64,000 nucleotides of DNA from Mermis nigrescens (Eukaryota; Nematoda; Enoplea; Mermithida; Mermithidae). The DNA is taken from NCBI GenBank assembly GCA_036768485.1, contig JAVLUZ010000617.1, positions 372,001 through 436,000 of the forward strand. The letters are read 5' to 3'. Within the stretch, counting starts at the first letter, position 1. Each line of letters opens with the position of its first letter. The notes beneath the pieces were generated by a model. That model searched no databases. It had not been told where the DNA came from and worked only from the letters and a program-made list of their open reading frames with translations. Made by a program: the position numbers and the translations under genes. Positions 1-11,729 of the stretch are shown here, piece after piece.

Positions 1-776
1 ACAAATTTTCAGCGTGGTGTGTTAAGTCTTATTTTCATGTAATTCTACGTAATTTTACATTTTTCACGTAATTTCATGTATGTAATCATTTTGAATAGTA
101 AAATTTACATACATATACTTTGATATTTTTTGTACTTATTCGCATGTTAACGTTATTTAATATTAGCACAATATTGTGTTTTAGCTGCCTCAAAAACAGA
201 TTTGCAACAAGTTGTTCTGTTAGTGTAGCGAACCACTGTCGCTACCTGCCATGTCGAAATACCGGTGTCTAAGTTTACTCACTTGCGCGACAATATTTAA
301 AAAAGACATCATATGTAGTTACTGATGGTTCTCTTATTTAATGTTAAATCTGCGATTTAGTGATAAAAATTAATTGCAGCCATCAAAAACAACTGATTGT
401 CCAACACATACATAATATCTCAGCATTGTGTTGATGCATTTGCACATGAGACAAAAATCCAGAATTCCGACTAAAAATGTGGTTGGTTTCGGTTGAAATT
501 GAGCGATCTTTTCCACAATGCAATTGGATTCTCAGCAATAGGCGTTAACATTTTACGTTTGAAAGTATTGAACTGTTTAATTTTGCGTGTTTCAATGCGT
601 TTTTGAATGAATAAAATGAATTCTGTCTCACTAGCATGCATGAGTATTGAAAAAATGCCCGTCTTGAAATCTCGCACGTAAAATGCCATATTTTTCCAAT
701 TGAAATGGTATTTTTCCATGTGAAAATCCGGACTCTTGAAAAAAGCAAACATGTATGTATGTCAATGTGTATTTAC
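1..776. other. AT-rich stretch, no gene seen
   Basis: No open frame with coding character, no repeat family recognised elsewhere in the window and no RNA gene could be seen here. Because the first recognised exon at 1491 begins inside a codon, this stretch is probably the 3' part of an upstream intron of the RING gene. That is inference. Confidence 0.4.
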
Positions 777-1203
777 CAATGTTTTTTGTACAAGGTCCCT
801 TTGTACATGCACAAAGCTGGTCCTCAAAAGTCGTTGTACATTTTGTAAACACTAATTTTTGGGTACTAAAATATGGTATAGTAGCGATTTAAGTGTTGCA
901 AAAACAGGGTTGTTCGACTTTTGGTAGTGTATTTTAGCTAATTTCTGGGTCTCTAAAGGCAAAAATCACTAAGAATCGTCTTTAAACGGCGCGAAGCGTC
1001 GAAAAATTTGACATTTTTCTTTTTGAAATGCAATTTATGCCATTATTGAGATATATAGAACACTTGATTACTCATTTTCTTTTTACGAATTTTAGACCTT
1101 TTTTGCAATTTTTGTCTTCCCAAAATCTTTGTACATGTACAAAGACGGTCCCGAAAAGTCTTTGTACATCGGGAAAAATCTTTGCCAAATACAAAAAACA
1201 CTG
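777..1203. mobile_element. MITE-1 copy a (hAT-like)
   Basis: This 427-bp element has ends CAATGTTTTTTGTAC and CAGTGTTTTTTGTAT (right end read inverted). It is flanked by gtatttac (769-776) and gtacatac (1204-1211), a 6 of 8 match taken as a decayed 8-bp target duplication. It carries a perfect 18-nt subterminal palindrome CTTTGTACATGTACAAAG at 1127-1144 and a GGCGCGAAGCG-type hairpin at 988-1000. It has no transposase and must be moved in trans. Clearer duplications in sister copies support the hAT-like call. Confidence 0.8.
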
Positions 1204-1490
1204 GTACATACAAATTGTTGAAGTCTTTCATTTGTTCGAGAATCTTTTGAGGCAGTTAGAATATCGCAGATTTTTATCAAGCTAACATGACAGCAAGAGT
1301 GACATTCTACAGTACATTTTTAATTTTACTGAAAAAATTAATTAGTTTAAAAATGAGTTTGATGTTTCTCGCTTGCTAATCTAGCAAACGCGAATGTTGG
1401 GACTTTAGTTGGAAACATAGCCTTGGTTGCTAAGTATAGAGTCAAAAATATTGTAATTCAAATGGTAATCCGTGTTCTTCTGAAATTCAG

Positions 1491-1705
1491 TACCTACGAA
1501 GCATTTTGTAAGAAAATTCAAGACTACATGCGGCTTTCCGATATGCAGTGCAGTAGAAATCTTATTGACAAGGCGTTGGAAGTAAATCAGACGGCACTAA
1601 AGTTTTGCAAAGATAAGGATGAAGTCATGAAGGACGAATTGGAGAAGCAGAAAACCAGGCTCATCGAGCGAAAATTGATGCAATCAATCGAACGAATCGA
1701 AAAAG
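1491..1705 (+). CDS. RING gene exon 1 (first visible)
   Basis: The acceptor is aaattcag and the donor AAAAG|GTATTC. The exon begins with the last base of a codon and ends one base into the next. It encodes about 71 charged helical residues (from YEAFCKKIQDYM to IERIEK) with the look of a helical-repeat or TPR-like linker. No initiator fits the reading: the in-frame ATG at 1423 lies before the acceptor, and the exon starts mid-codon, so earlier exons are expected upstream of the window. Confidence 0.75.
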
Positions 1706-1770
1706 GTATTCAGAATTTCTCCACGAAATTAAATCCCCCTTAACCTTAAACTTTTTTTGGGCATTGCTAG

Positions 1771-1944
1771 GAGGTACGTATCTCTGGGGGAATGGGGGGT
1801 CCGGACTCCGGACCCCCAAAATTCAGAAAAATCGAGAAATAGGACTTTTTAAACGTTATTTTGTGCTATTTCTGGCCTTTTTGAGCTTAGTCCCTCCGGG
1901 ATTGGTGTTGGTCCCCCAAAATAGGACGGCCAGCTACGTGCCTG
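1771..1944. mobile_element. MITE family H copy (hAT-like)
   Basis: A 174-bp element with ends GAGGTACGTATCTCTGGGG and CAGGCACGTAGCTGG (inverted). It is flanked by attgctag (1763-1770) and attgttag (1945-1952), a 7 of 8 match. Other copies of H lie at 10624, 15688, 29337 and 36960. Its arms are G- and C-rich and it codes for nothing. Confidence 0.8.
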
Positions 1945-2359
1945 ATTGTTAGGCTAATGCTGTAATGCATGTGTCGTGTATGTGTACTATGCAGGACGTT
2001 GTATGTTGTACGATAAAGTGTCATGAAATAAGGCACACCATTCATTTGCTCCATCCAGAAAGCCTGTTTTATCACCACTTCCAGGCCTGTGTAAGCGTGT
2101 AGTGCATGTACATATATGTGATATTTATGTAACCACCAAATCGCCCTCAACATGCAACGGGTCAAACGATCCTTTAACGGGTCGAACGGTCCCGAGGTTG
2201 GGGCTATGTTTGACACCTGGGCTACAGACACTCAGTTTATTTTTTGTTAAATAACGTTATCATGTTACTCCGCTAAGACAAGCTCTTATATCAGCCAGTA
2301 TTATATAGAATAATTTAATATTTGAATTTTTGGTATTTACAACACACACTGTATGCATG

Positions 2360-3004
2360 AACATATACATGTAGCGGCTCGAAATTTTGGGTGGAGGTCA
2401 GACGTGTTCTTGGGGGGCTTTGACATTCCCCACAATAGCAACTGACTCCCGCAACATGGCTGCGACCCCCTCTCCCAGAATTGTCGATTTTTCGTAATAG
2501 CTGTAAAAGTGTGCCTTTTTAGGCGTTTTTAGCTCATATTTGGCTCAAAAATCTCATTCTTGACGCTTCACGCCAAATGCACATTTTTTTGCTATATTTT
2601 GTTCAATTTACTCGATTTTTCAAATTTTTTTGAAATTATTTTTACGTTTTTATGTCCTGGAAAGAGCGAGCATTGTCTGAAGCGTCAAAAAAACAATGTT
2701 TTTGACGTGTGCTTATTGTTTTTAGACCAAAAGAGCACTCAAAAAAATTTTTGGGTCTGACACCTCCTCAGAATTCCCATGCTGTACATGTATGGTGGGG
2801 TTCCCCGATTATTTTTAGGGGGGAAGCGGTAAAGACCTTTGATTTTTAGCAAAAAAAGTCGAAAACTCTTAAAAACGGCCAACAAATTCAAATTTTTTTC
2901 CGAAAATTGGAGGGGGTGGTGGAAATTTTCTGGCTTTGGTGGATGGGAGGAATAACTCAACTTTGGGTGGGGGGTTTCTCCCATCTCCCTGTTATATGCA
3001 TGCA
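2360..3004. repeat. composite of repeat families I and X
   Basis: The left part (catgtagcggctcgaaattt) and the right part (catctccctgttatatgcat) match the two ends of family I seen at 28247, 30412, 38557 and 58808. A middle block ending in cccatgctgtacatgtatgg matches the right end of family X at 18000-18320 and 57020. The simplest reading is one X element inside one I element. Exact boundaries and target duplications could not be fixed. Confidence 0.5.
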
Positions 3005-3008
3005 TGTA

Positions 3009-3408
3009 CGGTGGTCGCCATGAAGATGACGCGCCATCACTCAGAATTATAATGGATGGTGCGTCGCGAGCGCCGCGTTACGTCTATCATGCGCCATCAT
3101 CTCTTTTTCTATTTAGCGCCATTAACCTCCATCATCCCGTTAATCTGGCGATGCGGACGGCGCAATTTAGCTATTAATAGCGCCAACAAGGAAGCGCGCA
3201 CGTTAATGCTGGCGCGCTTCCTTCTTGTTGGTGCTATTAATAGCTAAATTGCGCCGTGCGCATCGCCAGATTAACGGGATGATGGAGGTTAATGGCGCTG
3301 AGTAGAAAAAGAGATGATGGCGCATGATGGACGTAACGCGGCGCTCGCGACGCACCATCCATTATAATTCTGAGGGTGATGGCGCGTCATCTTTCATGGC
3401 GACCACTG
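3009..3408. mobile_element. 400-bp palindromic Tc1/mariner-like MITE
   Basis: Almost the whole element is one inverted repeat centred near 3208, with arms of about 190 bp. Its ends are CGGTGGTCGCCATGAA and CAGTGGTCGCCATGAA (inverted). It is bounded by TA at 3007-3008 and TA at 3409-3410, the Tc1/mariner target. The arms are CpG-rich (acgtaacgcggcgc). It has no coding capacity. The element at 7961-8170 has a related end (CAGTTCTCGCCATGAA). Confidence 0.85.
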
Positions 3409-3841
3409 TACAGCATAAGTGCACGTAGAGAGGGGCTGAGAAAGTATTACCCCCGCTGAAGGAACTAAAAGTTAACTATGTACTCTTTAATGATTCCGGC
3501 CCATGATAGATCATTTCCAAGCAATTTCTACCTAATATTCGTAATAAATACAGCTTGCTCTTAAAATTCCTGGATTTCACCTCTTCCTAATCCCACATTC
3601 TCGATGTGATCCCTTTCTGGCCACCCTGACCTTGCGTATCTATGAAGTGCATTGCGCATGTATACTAATGCTTTCAAATTAATCCAGTAGAACTGAATCT
3701 TTTTATCCTCAACTTTGCACGACTCAGCTTTTTCCCTTTTAGTTACTATTGTGATCAGGGAATGAGTTCGAAAATTGTATAAATTTGAGTAGCTCAAGTA
3801 GAATATATACTGGAGCTGAATTATTAAAAATATTTGCGCAG

Positions 3842-4154
3842 GAACGACGCCATTAACGGCAGGCGCCAAGCCGCCGCCCTCTTCAGTGACCACTGTGACG
3901 CCCCCGGGGTCAAACTCAACGAAAGACGCGGCCAATAATACAAAACAAGTACAAACCAAAAACAACGCGAGCAATAAAACGAAGAGCGACGATAGCCCTC
4001 CGCTTCTACAGCCGGACGGCAAAGCGCGCGACAAAAAGGACAAAGAGGAGGCTAGGCGCCGGTCAGAGGTCAAAACTATAGTGGAGAATTTGGTCTGCAA
4101 TCTTGACGGATCTAAAACTGTGCCCGGGGATGAGTTAATCACTAGCAGACACCG
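3842..4154 (+). CDS. RING gene exon 2
   Basis: The acceptor is ttgcgcag and the donor CACCG|GTAAAT. It completes the split glycine codon from exon 1. It encodes Thr/Pro-rich, then Asn/Lys/Gln-rich and Lys/Arg/Glu-rich sequence (DGKARDKKDKEEARRRSEVK), ending KTIVENLVCNLDG. The C-terminal third looks ordered and the rest disordered. The exon is clearly more GC-rich than the flanking introns. Confidence 0.85.
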
Positions 4155-4317
4155 GTAAATTATTTTTGTATCAATTCGTTAAATTGTTTTGAGCCATAAT
4201 TATTCAATTTTCATTCATGCATGCGTACGTTTTGCAATAAGCAACCGGAGATAGAATAAGGTTCTAAAGCGCTTGCGCGCAGAATGAACGAGAAGAGAAC
4301 GCCGAAAGGTCTAAACT

Positions 4318-4763
4318 CAGTGTTTTTTGTATTCGGCAAAGATTTTTCCCAATGTACAAAGACTTTTCAGGACCGTCTTTGCACATGTACAAAGATTTTT
4401 GGGAAGACAAAAATTGCAAAACAGGTCTAAAATTCGCAAAACTTTACGGCGTTTCGCGCCTAGATCAGTAATTGTGTGTTCTATATATCTTTATAATGAC
4501 ATAAATTGCATTTCAAAAGGAAAAATGTCAAATTTTCCGGCGTTTCGCGCCGTTTTAGGACGATTCTTAGTGATTTTTGCCCTTAGAGACCCAGAAATTA
4601 GCTACGATGCACTACCAAAAGTCTAACAACTCTGTTTTTACCACACTGAAATCGCTACTGTACCATATCATAGTACCCAAAAATTTGTGTGTACAAAATG
4701 TACAAAGACTTTTTGGGAACCATCTCTGTACATGTACAAACGGACCTTGTACAAAAAACACCG
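4318..4763. mobile_element. MITE-1 copy b (hAT-like)
   Basis: 446 bp with end CAGTGTTTTTTGTATTCGGC on the left and CGGTGTTTTTTGTACAAGG (inverted) on the right. It is flanked by tctaaact (4310-4317) and tctaaaat (4764-4771), a 7 of 8 match. It holds two near-copies of the hairpin module at 4448-4460 and 4539-4551. Confidence 0.85.
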
Positions 4764-4771
4764 TCTAAAAT

Positions 4772-5424
4772 CCATGTCGTCGATCGGATCAGGCTGAAAT
4801 CTTGAATAAAAGCGCAGCACAATGGACGATTTTTTGTATAAGCGATTTAAAAAATCTTCCAGAAACGAACTTTTTAATCTATCAATTGGAATGCACATTG
4901 CACTAAATTTATCGGTAGATTGCATAGTTCATTTGCTATAATTTACATTATCTACGTAACATATGTATGTACATTGAACAAATATATGCATGCGTGTATA
5001 TATGTATAAAATTCTTTATCTTATTCGGGTTGCTAATCACACCTGGGTTGTTATCTCATTTCTGCCTGCCCATTGAACTGGCAGAGCCAAAAGTTTGACG
5101 GGGAGAAGGGATTGTTCAAACGGAGATATGTTTTGTGTAGTAAAACCTGAAAATTACACTTATTGACCTACACAACGACCCTTCTTAATCTGGACATCCA
5201 CTTTTTGGATCAGACATCAGTATTTTCTGTGCCAAAACAATTATTTTTCAAAGCTGAAAACCGCTTTTCGAAACTGGGCAAGCAATTTGTAGATCCGGAA
5301 TCTAATGCAAATTAAAATTCGGAAAGTATTGAAGATTCAGGACAAATTTTCGATATTTGCCGGAAAAAAACATAATGGGATAACATTGTTTCTTTCCGTG
5401 TCGTAATGTATGTACGAGTACGAT
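4772..5424. other. intron 2 stretch, no feature recognised
   Basis: Unique-looking AT-rich DNA between a MITE-1 copy and a family G repeat. I see no exon-like frame, repeat end or RNA gene. Confidence 0.4.
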
Positions 5425-6895
5425 GTACATCATAGGTAACGCATTAGCGCGTACCTATAATATACTTGGGTACCCCCACACGTGCCTACCCCTACAGCAA
5501 CACCAAGACATTTCTGGGAGATGCGGTTTTTTAAAGATAGATAATCAAAAAGATTATGCACCTTTTTTGTTTTTCTTTACACTCAGCACCCACTTTATTA
5601 TGAGAGCGTAAAATTTTGGCGTAAGGTTATAACAGGATTTTTACTTGGTACCGTTTACAAATTTTAAATAACTCACCTTTGCTTTCTGTTAAGTTTGGAT
5701 TTTTTTAAATGTAGACAAATGAGTAAGCTCAAAACGATTTTTTTTATTTTTTTGAAAAGTTACTTGCTCCCGGAGCGGCAGCGTAAAGTGTAAAAATCTA
5801 GTGTTGAAAAAACTTATTTTGGCCTCTTTTTATGTCTGCCAACAACTCAGCTTATGGGTCACAACAAATTTTTTCCGATATCAATGTACTACGGCTTAAG
5901 GGCTACTTTCGGCATACTAGCAAACTTTTTTACACTTAATACGGAATTAGATATGGGGCTTTAAACTTTACGCTTCAGTGGATTTCAGTGAAGATTTCAG
6001 TGAAGATTCCCCGCCAACTTCTCCGCTTATAAGTCGGGACAAGTTAAATAGGAGAAAAATAAATTACATGTCAAGTGCTACACGTCGCAGCAAATTGCGT
6101 TTAGAAAAACGCAATATTGAGTTATTTACGGTAGTGTAAAGTTCAGAATCAGGGGTGTATAATTTGGCAAAAAACACGTTTTCTCCCTTTTTTTGATGGG
6201 TCAATATCTTAAATCGGATGTGGAACAGAAGTTTTTCGCCCATAAACGTAGTAAGATTCAAACGCTACAAATTTGCTAAAACCGAATTTTCATAAGTATT
6301 GATCATAATATCAGAGTAATATCAGAATTACGAATCCGACTAAAATCTTTACAGTAGTTGGTTGTGTGAAGTTTACACTGAAAATTAACTATAATTCTAG
6401 AGCGTTGTGGAAGTTTATTTTTTTCAAAATGTTCTTTGTAATGTCAGAGTTACGAATGTGACTGTTAGTTTTCTCTACACCCAGTAGTTTGTAAAATGCA
6501 CACTATTATTTATTGTTGACGTGTAAAGTTTGACTACAAATTTATTTCACATCTAGAGCGTTACAAAACGTGAATTTTCTTCGAAACGTGTTCCGTAAGG
6601 TCAGGATTACGAATCTGACTGTACGTTTTCATTACAAGTACATAGTAGTTATGTTAAGTTTACACTGAAAATTGAATAGAAAATTGGTCTACGATTTTTT
6701 GTGTTTAGCGGAAGTCTAATTTTTTGTAGATTCTTACAACTTTCACAGGCATATATAGGTAATTTTTTCCTAGTCCTCTATTTTTATGTACTTAATGATG
6801 CGTAATTTCAAGTAAATTCGTCCTTTTTTGTTCCATCGGATCGGAGCAATTTTTTTGCTAATGTATATGTACGTATGAATATGTCTGGCTAAAAC
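5425..6895 (+). repeat. family G repeat, copy 1
   Basis: It begins with a terminal hairpin (ATAGGTA, CGC-rich middle, TACCTAT) followed by acttgggtaccccca. The same start is found at 42754 and, inverted, at about 50710. Inside it, units of the type tttacactgaaaatt... tacgaatctgactgt repeat with a period of roughly 120 bp. The 3' end (about 6690-6895) matches one arm of the long-TIR family N. No transposase is visible. Confidence 0.65.
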
Positions 6896-6957
6896 GTACT
6901 ATTTGTACAATATTCCTTTTTTGGAATCCTCCTAGCAGTAATTTTTTGACTGTTTAG

Positions 6958-7088
6958 ATCTACTGGTGGACCTGGTGCTCTGGATTTGTTCGATATAGAC
7001 GAACCTTGTTGTTCTGACCAATCTGATGACGACGAAGATGATGAGAGTGACTACGAAGATATAGATGAAGTATGCGATGGATGTCTAG
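6958..7088 (+). CDS. RING gene exon 3, acidic patch
   Basis: The acceptor is ctgtttag and the donor TCTAG|GTGAGT. It encodes STGGPGALDLFDIDEPC, then a run rich in Asp and Glu (DDDEDDESDYEDIDEV), then CDGCLG. The acidic run is probably disordered. The two cysteines after it are not enough to call a zinc site. Confidence 0.85.
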
Positions 7089-7139
7089 GTGAGTATCAGT
7101 TTTTGTATGAGCTTCCTTTCTACGTGCATAATGAAAGTC

Positions 7140-7496
7140 GGTCCGATCCCCAAAAGTCGGTACATTTTGTACATGCGTTTTTCAGGTTACTGTAAAATAA
7201 TACTGTAGCGCTTGTTGTGTGACAAAATAGAGTTTTTCTACCTTCGGTAGCGTAGTTTAGCCAATTTCTGTGTTTGTGATGATGAAAATACACTAGTTTT
7301 GCTTTTTCCAATGCACATTTCGCCATTATAAAAACAGAACAGACAATTACTCATTTCGGCGCGCGCCGAAAATTTTTGGGATTTTCAGACCGTTTGCGGC
7401 TTTTGTCTTCCCAAAAATCTTTTTACGTTTTCAAAGACGGTCCCTAAAAGTCTTTGTAGATCGGGAAAAATCTTTGCCGAATACAACAGAAACCGT
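7140..7496. mobile_element. decayed MITE-1 copy
   Basis: Sequence on the right (tctttgccgaatacaacag, ggtccctaaaagtctttgta) and a ggcgcgcgcc module at 7358-7367 match MITE-1. The ends have drifted and no target duplication was found. Confidence 0.55.
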
Positions 7497-7960
7497 GGTA
7501 AATAGTGGTGTAATTTGATTTGAATAAGCAAGTTGTTTAGCGAATTATAAATTCTGCCAAATTAATTCCTATATACATACACAACTTGATTATTTATTTT
7601 TGTCCTTTCATTTCCAATTTCATTTTTTTAGATTGATCGACCATTGAACCACTATTTATCTCTTGCATTCCTTTCTTTTTGCTGTACAAAAAGCATTAGT
7701 CTTTGCACATTCGTTATACACTCGTAATTGATTTTCGGGCAGACAAAAACTGTAAAATTAAGTGAAATTTCTGAAAAAAAATTACGCATCTTGTTAAAAT
7801 ATGTAATTTTCTGTTTTGTATGTCATGTTTAGTTCATAATGCAAACAGCACTACTTAAGGTCGAAAAATCCCAGTTTTATTACACAGGCTATGTATGTAT
7901 ATTATAGTAGGTCCTGAAATTGTGTAAAATGTACAGTTGGTGACCATTTTTGTACACGTA

Positions 7961-8170
7961 CAGTTCTCGCCATGAAATCTGAACAATTAACACTCCTTGA
8001 AGGTCTCTTGAGGATTGAGTTACCTACATATGTTATAACGTAGGACGTCATCATGTTTTAGCACAAGAATGCAAAAACATACAACGACGTCCTGTGTTTA
8101 TAACACGGGCACTTAATCCGTAAGAGAAGATTATGGACTGTTAATTGTTCAAATTTCGTGGCGAGAACTG
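7961..8170. mobile_element. 210-bp Tc1/mariner-like MITE
   Basis: Terminal inverted repeats of about 34 bp (CAGTTCTCGCCATGAAATCT against CAGTTCTCGCCACGAAATTT) are bounded by TA on both sides (7959-7960, 8171-8172). The end resembles that of the palindromic element at 3009-3408. Non-coding. Confidence 0.8.
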
Positions 8171-8222
8171 TACATAGGGACCTTGTACAAATATACTGAT
8201 AAGCATACTACATAAATCTATG

Positions 8223-8942
8223 CAGGCCCGTATCCAGGGTGGGGGGTAAACGGAGGATTCTCCCCTGAGATTTTTCACAAAATTTTCTTATATGAAACTA
8301 TATAGGTTTTTGACGTTTCCCAGCATGAAAATCCTCAAATTTTCGTCGCTTCGCGCCATTAATTACTATTTACTATATATTTAAATCTTTTCCGAGCTAA
8401 GATAATCCGTGAAATCAAATTTATTACATTTCTTCGCTTCAAAAAGGTACGAAATCGAGCATTGCAGCTTGAAAACGTAAAGCTTTTCTGATGCTTTGCG
8501 CCGGATTCATTAATTCTGTGCATTTTTTGCCTTCTAAATCGCTCAAAACTGCTCAAAGTAAAGTTATGGAGAACATGTTAACTTCTGGCGCTTCGCGTCA
8601 GAGTATGTATTTATTTTCTCTGTCGTTTTGTCTTGAAATACAGAGATTGAGTATAAACAGAAATTGGAAAGTTTTTAATGAATTGAATGATAAGAAATCA
8701 GTTGTGAAGATAGTCTGAACGATAGATTGCGTGTATGATTATCAAGCGAAGCGGAAAAAAATTTAAAAATGCTTCAAAAATTCGTCATTGCCAGTGTATG
8801 GAGCTCGTCGAGAAACGTTCAAAAATCCTTTTATTTTGACCTGTCTCCTAATAATTCTCGAGATACCTGACTTCGAAGTTTGCGATTCCACCCCCTACGC
8901 ATTTCTTCCCCTGCCTGAAAAAAAATCCTGGATACGAAGCTG
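8223..8942. mobile_element. family P element (hAT-like)
   Basis: 720 bp. The left end is CAGGCCCGTATCCAGG and the right end, inverted, is CAGCTTCGTATCCAGG. The flanks aatctatg (8215-8222) and aatgtttg (8943-8950) match 6 of 8. The inside carries several degenerate hairpin modules (for example at 8345 and 8588). No transposase. Its right end lies only 52 bp before exon 4. Confidence 0.75.
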
Positions 8943-8994
8943 AATGTTTGTACGATGAAAATATTTTCCTAAAAATTATTTTTCCATTTATCAG

Positions 8995-9207
8995 TCGAAA
9001 AGTTAGACAACTTATCTGGAGTTTCGTCGGTTTTGGTCGATGCGCAAGACATGTCCTGTCAGACGGATTTTCAGTCAATCACTCAGGCTCTTCTGCCTCA
9101 ATTGAAGCCTCGGGCTGCTTCTGTGACTCCTTTGGTGCCGCCATCGAGTCCACAGCCCTTGTCGAAGACTGAACTGGCGCAGAAGGTCTCACCGCCGTCA
9201 TTTAAAA
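8995..9207 (+). CDS. RING gene exon 4
   Basis: The acceptor is tttatcag and the donor TTTAAAA|GTAATT. In phase with exon 3 through a split valine codon. It encodes EKLDNLSGVSSVLVDAQDM, then a Pro/Ser/Thr linker (ASVTPLVPPSSPQP). It looks mostly disordered. Confidence 0.85.
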
Positions 9208-10623
9208 GTAATTTAAATTAGCAATTTTTGAGTTTTGCAAAATTTTCAATCGGGGAAGCTTATATTTGATGATTGAAAATCGTGAAATTTTTGTGATGTA
9301 GTGGCGCAGTCTTTATTTTTATGCGTTATATAATGTGTGTTATGTTCGCCTGTCTCACTAGTGAATAGTATCATTACTCATATTACCTAGCTACTTAGAG
9401 TTATCCTGGCTTTGTGGGGGGAAGCCAATGTAATATTGTCGCTGATTCCTGACAACTTCTTACTTTCAGCTTTATTCGCATGTCAGGAGAATCTTTGATT
9501 GAAAGGTTGAAAAAGAATGAATAGCTCTGAAAGTTTTTTGCTTAAGGAAGCATTTAGTGGAATCTTGTTATATTTCAATAGGATCTTCATATTTTGCGCA
9601 TTCATCGTTTCTCTCATTCTGGTGCACAAACAATATTGTTGCATGAAGTGTTAGAGACACACTAATGAACTGATTATATTACCTACTCATTTCAAACTTA
9701 CTCATTCCTAATAAAATGTCAACAAATTCAAGTCAGGTGTAAAAGTATTCTCCGTGTAAAACAAAATTGATTCGGCTTACTTAATCAGCTCTCATATGTA
9801 CTCAGGCCCGTAGTCAGGATTTTATTTTGGGGAGGGGAAGGTGAAAATTTTGGAAGTCAGCTATATGGAGAACCATTATGGCTTAGTTCAAGATAGAAGC
9901 ATCTTTGAGTATTTCTCAACTGGCCCTATACAGTGGTGAAGAAAAATTTCTAAAGAATAGCAAAGATTTTCAGTTTCTCAATCTTTCGTCTTTGCACTCA
10001 ATCTTTATGCTCCGCAAAGAAAAACAAAAGAATAATTGAAAAAGAGAAAATTTGACGAGAAAAAAAACAAAAAATGACCTTCAAATTAATAGTTCGGAAA
10101 AATTTGACATCATCTCTTTGTTTAACTCGAAGTTAGCGGTTTAAACGACGAAAAATGTATAGAAATAAAATCCGACGCCAAGCATTGGAAAATTTTGCGT
10201 TTAATAGCTAAAAACGCTTAAAACATGTTTTGGCGATCGTTTGAAATCACAGGTGCGCAAGGTCAAACTTTCAGCGGGGTTTGAAAACAAAACTTGGTGG
10301 ATATGTAGCTAAATGCTTCGTAAAAAGGTTCTATAGCCTTTTTGGGCTCAGAAAAGGAGCTTTATAGCCTTTTTAGGCATTTTCATTTTCTGAGCCCGAA
10401 AAAGGCAATATAGCAATGTTTTTTTCGGCCAAAATGGCTGCATAGCTATCTGTTTGTCAGACCTCGAGGGAGAGTAATACCTCCTCAGCCCTCCCCCATG
10501 CTCTTGTATGTTCAAAATGCACGCTTAGAGCATTTTGCCTTTTTCCTTTGCTTGTCAGAAACAAACTTTTCTGTTCCTGGGGATTGCCGGTAAGTTTTGA
10601 CAATTAAGTAAACTATATGAATG
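9208..10623. other. intron 4, mostly unassigned; one family-P-like end
   Basis: A left end CAGGCCCGTAGTCAGG at 9803 matches family P, but I could not find its partner. From about 10000 to 10450 the DNA carries the 'gctaaaaacgcttaaaa' type of filler common to many MITE interiors here. The rest is unremarkable. Confidence 0.45.
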
Positions 10624-10792
10624 CAGGCACGTATCTCTGTGAGAATGGGGGTTTCGGACCCCCCAATTCAGAAAAATCGGAAAAATATGACTTTTTAAAC
10701 GTTATTTTGTGCTATGCTTGGCCTTTTTGGGCTTATCCCTCCAAAATTGGTTTTTTGTCCTCCTCAAAATAGGACGATCAGCTACGTGTCCG
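10624..10792. mobile_element. MITE family H copy
   Basis: Left end CAGGCACGTATCTCTG; right end, inverted, CGGACACGTAGCTGA. The interior matches other H copies (ttcagaaaaatcgg, gactttttaaacg). The flanks tatgaatg and tttcaatt match poorly. It ends only 14 bp before the acceptor of exon 5, so it supplies part of the sequence where a polypyrimidine tract would lie. Confidence 0.7.
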
Positions 10793-10806
10793 TTTCAATT
10801 TTATAG

Positions 10807-11089
10807 ATTTGAAACAAAAGTTTATCGCCGAGCACCAACAGTCGATCAATCGGGCGTCGGCGGCGGCAAAAGTAGCCGCCGTAGCGTTGGCTCAAGACGA
10901 CAACGACGAGTTGCTCAAGTTGATCACGAAGGAGAGCAAGGCCAGCCTGAACACAATCAAAGACACGTTGGAACGATTGCTGTGCCAGGAGAACGCTCAG
11001 GCGAACTTGGGCGGCGAAATCGCGCCGTCGCTGGTGCAGCCGGTCCTCGACGTTAAAATTGCCGCTCCGCCGCTTCCGTTCGAATTGAG
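10807..11089 (+). CDS. RING gene exon 5
   Basis: The acceptor is ttttatag and the donor TTGAG|GTATTA. It encodes a helical, Ala- and Gln-rich segment (KFIAEHQQSINRASAAAKVA, then DDNDELLKLITKESKASLN) and a hydrophobic/Pro end (KIAAPPLPFEL). The heptad-like spacing suggests a short coiled coil. The exon is GC-rich, about 55 percent by eye, unlike the intron around it. Confidence 0.85.
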
Positions 11090-11729
11090 GTATTAATTTT
11101 TATTCTAATCGATATTCTTTTAAATAAAATAATTATTCATTCCATGTGAATTTTGTCAATTTTACCAAATTCTGCACAACACATTTTTATAGACAAGGTG
11201 AATCAAGCTGCATGCTTATACGCGATCAATTTAAATAATTTTTTACTTTTGACCTCGTTTTAACTATGTAACCGTGTGTAGATGCACAGTATGCTGAACT
11301 GGGGGGTAGGAAGGATGTGCCGGTTAACCGGAACCGGAACCGGCTGGAACCGACCATTTTTTTGGAACCGGAACCGGAACCGAGAACCGATTTTTTGATA
11401 TTCTAAGAACCGGAACCGGAACCGATTTTTTGATTTTCTAAGGACCGGAACCGGAACCGATCTTTTTTGGAGTCGGTTATCGGTTTTCTAAAATTAGAGT
11501 TAAAAATCGAACTTCATAAAATTTAGTGAAGACATGAAGCAGCAATTCAACCTATTATTACCCAAAAGTTTACAGACTAAAACTTAGTATTGTTCCGGGT
11601 AAATTATATTGCAAAAATAACAGTCGTTCTGCTTTTCCGCCATGTAGCCTGTTTCTGAGAGGGTCGTAAATGATTCCAGTGCAACTGAACAGCTGTTCCG
11701 ATGGAACTCTTGTAGCTGGCGCTGCAAAG

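Noticed and set aside
3561..4142. 193-codon frame on the minus strand with a hydrophobic run
   Set aside because: Its first part is the antisense of exon 2, and it has no family features.
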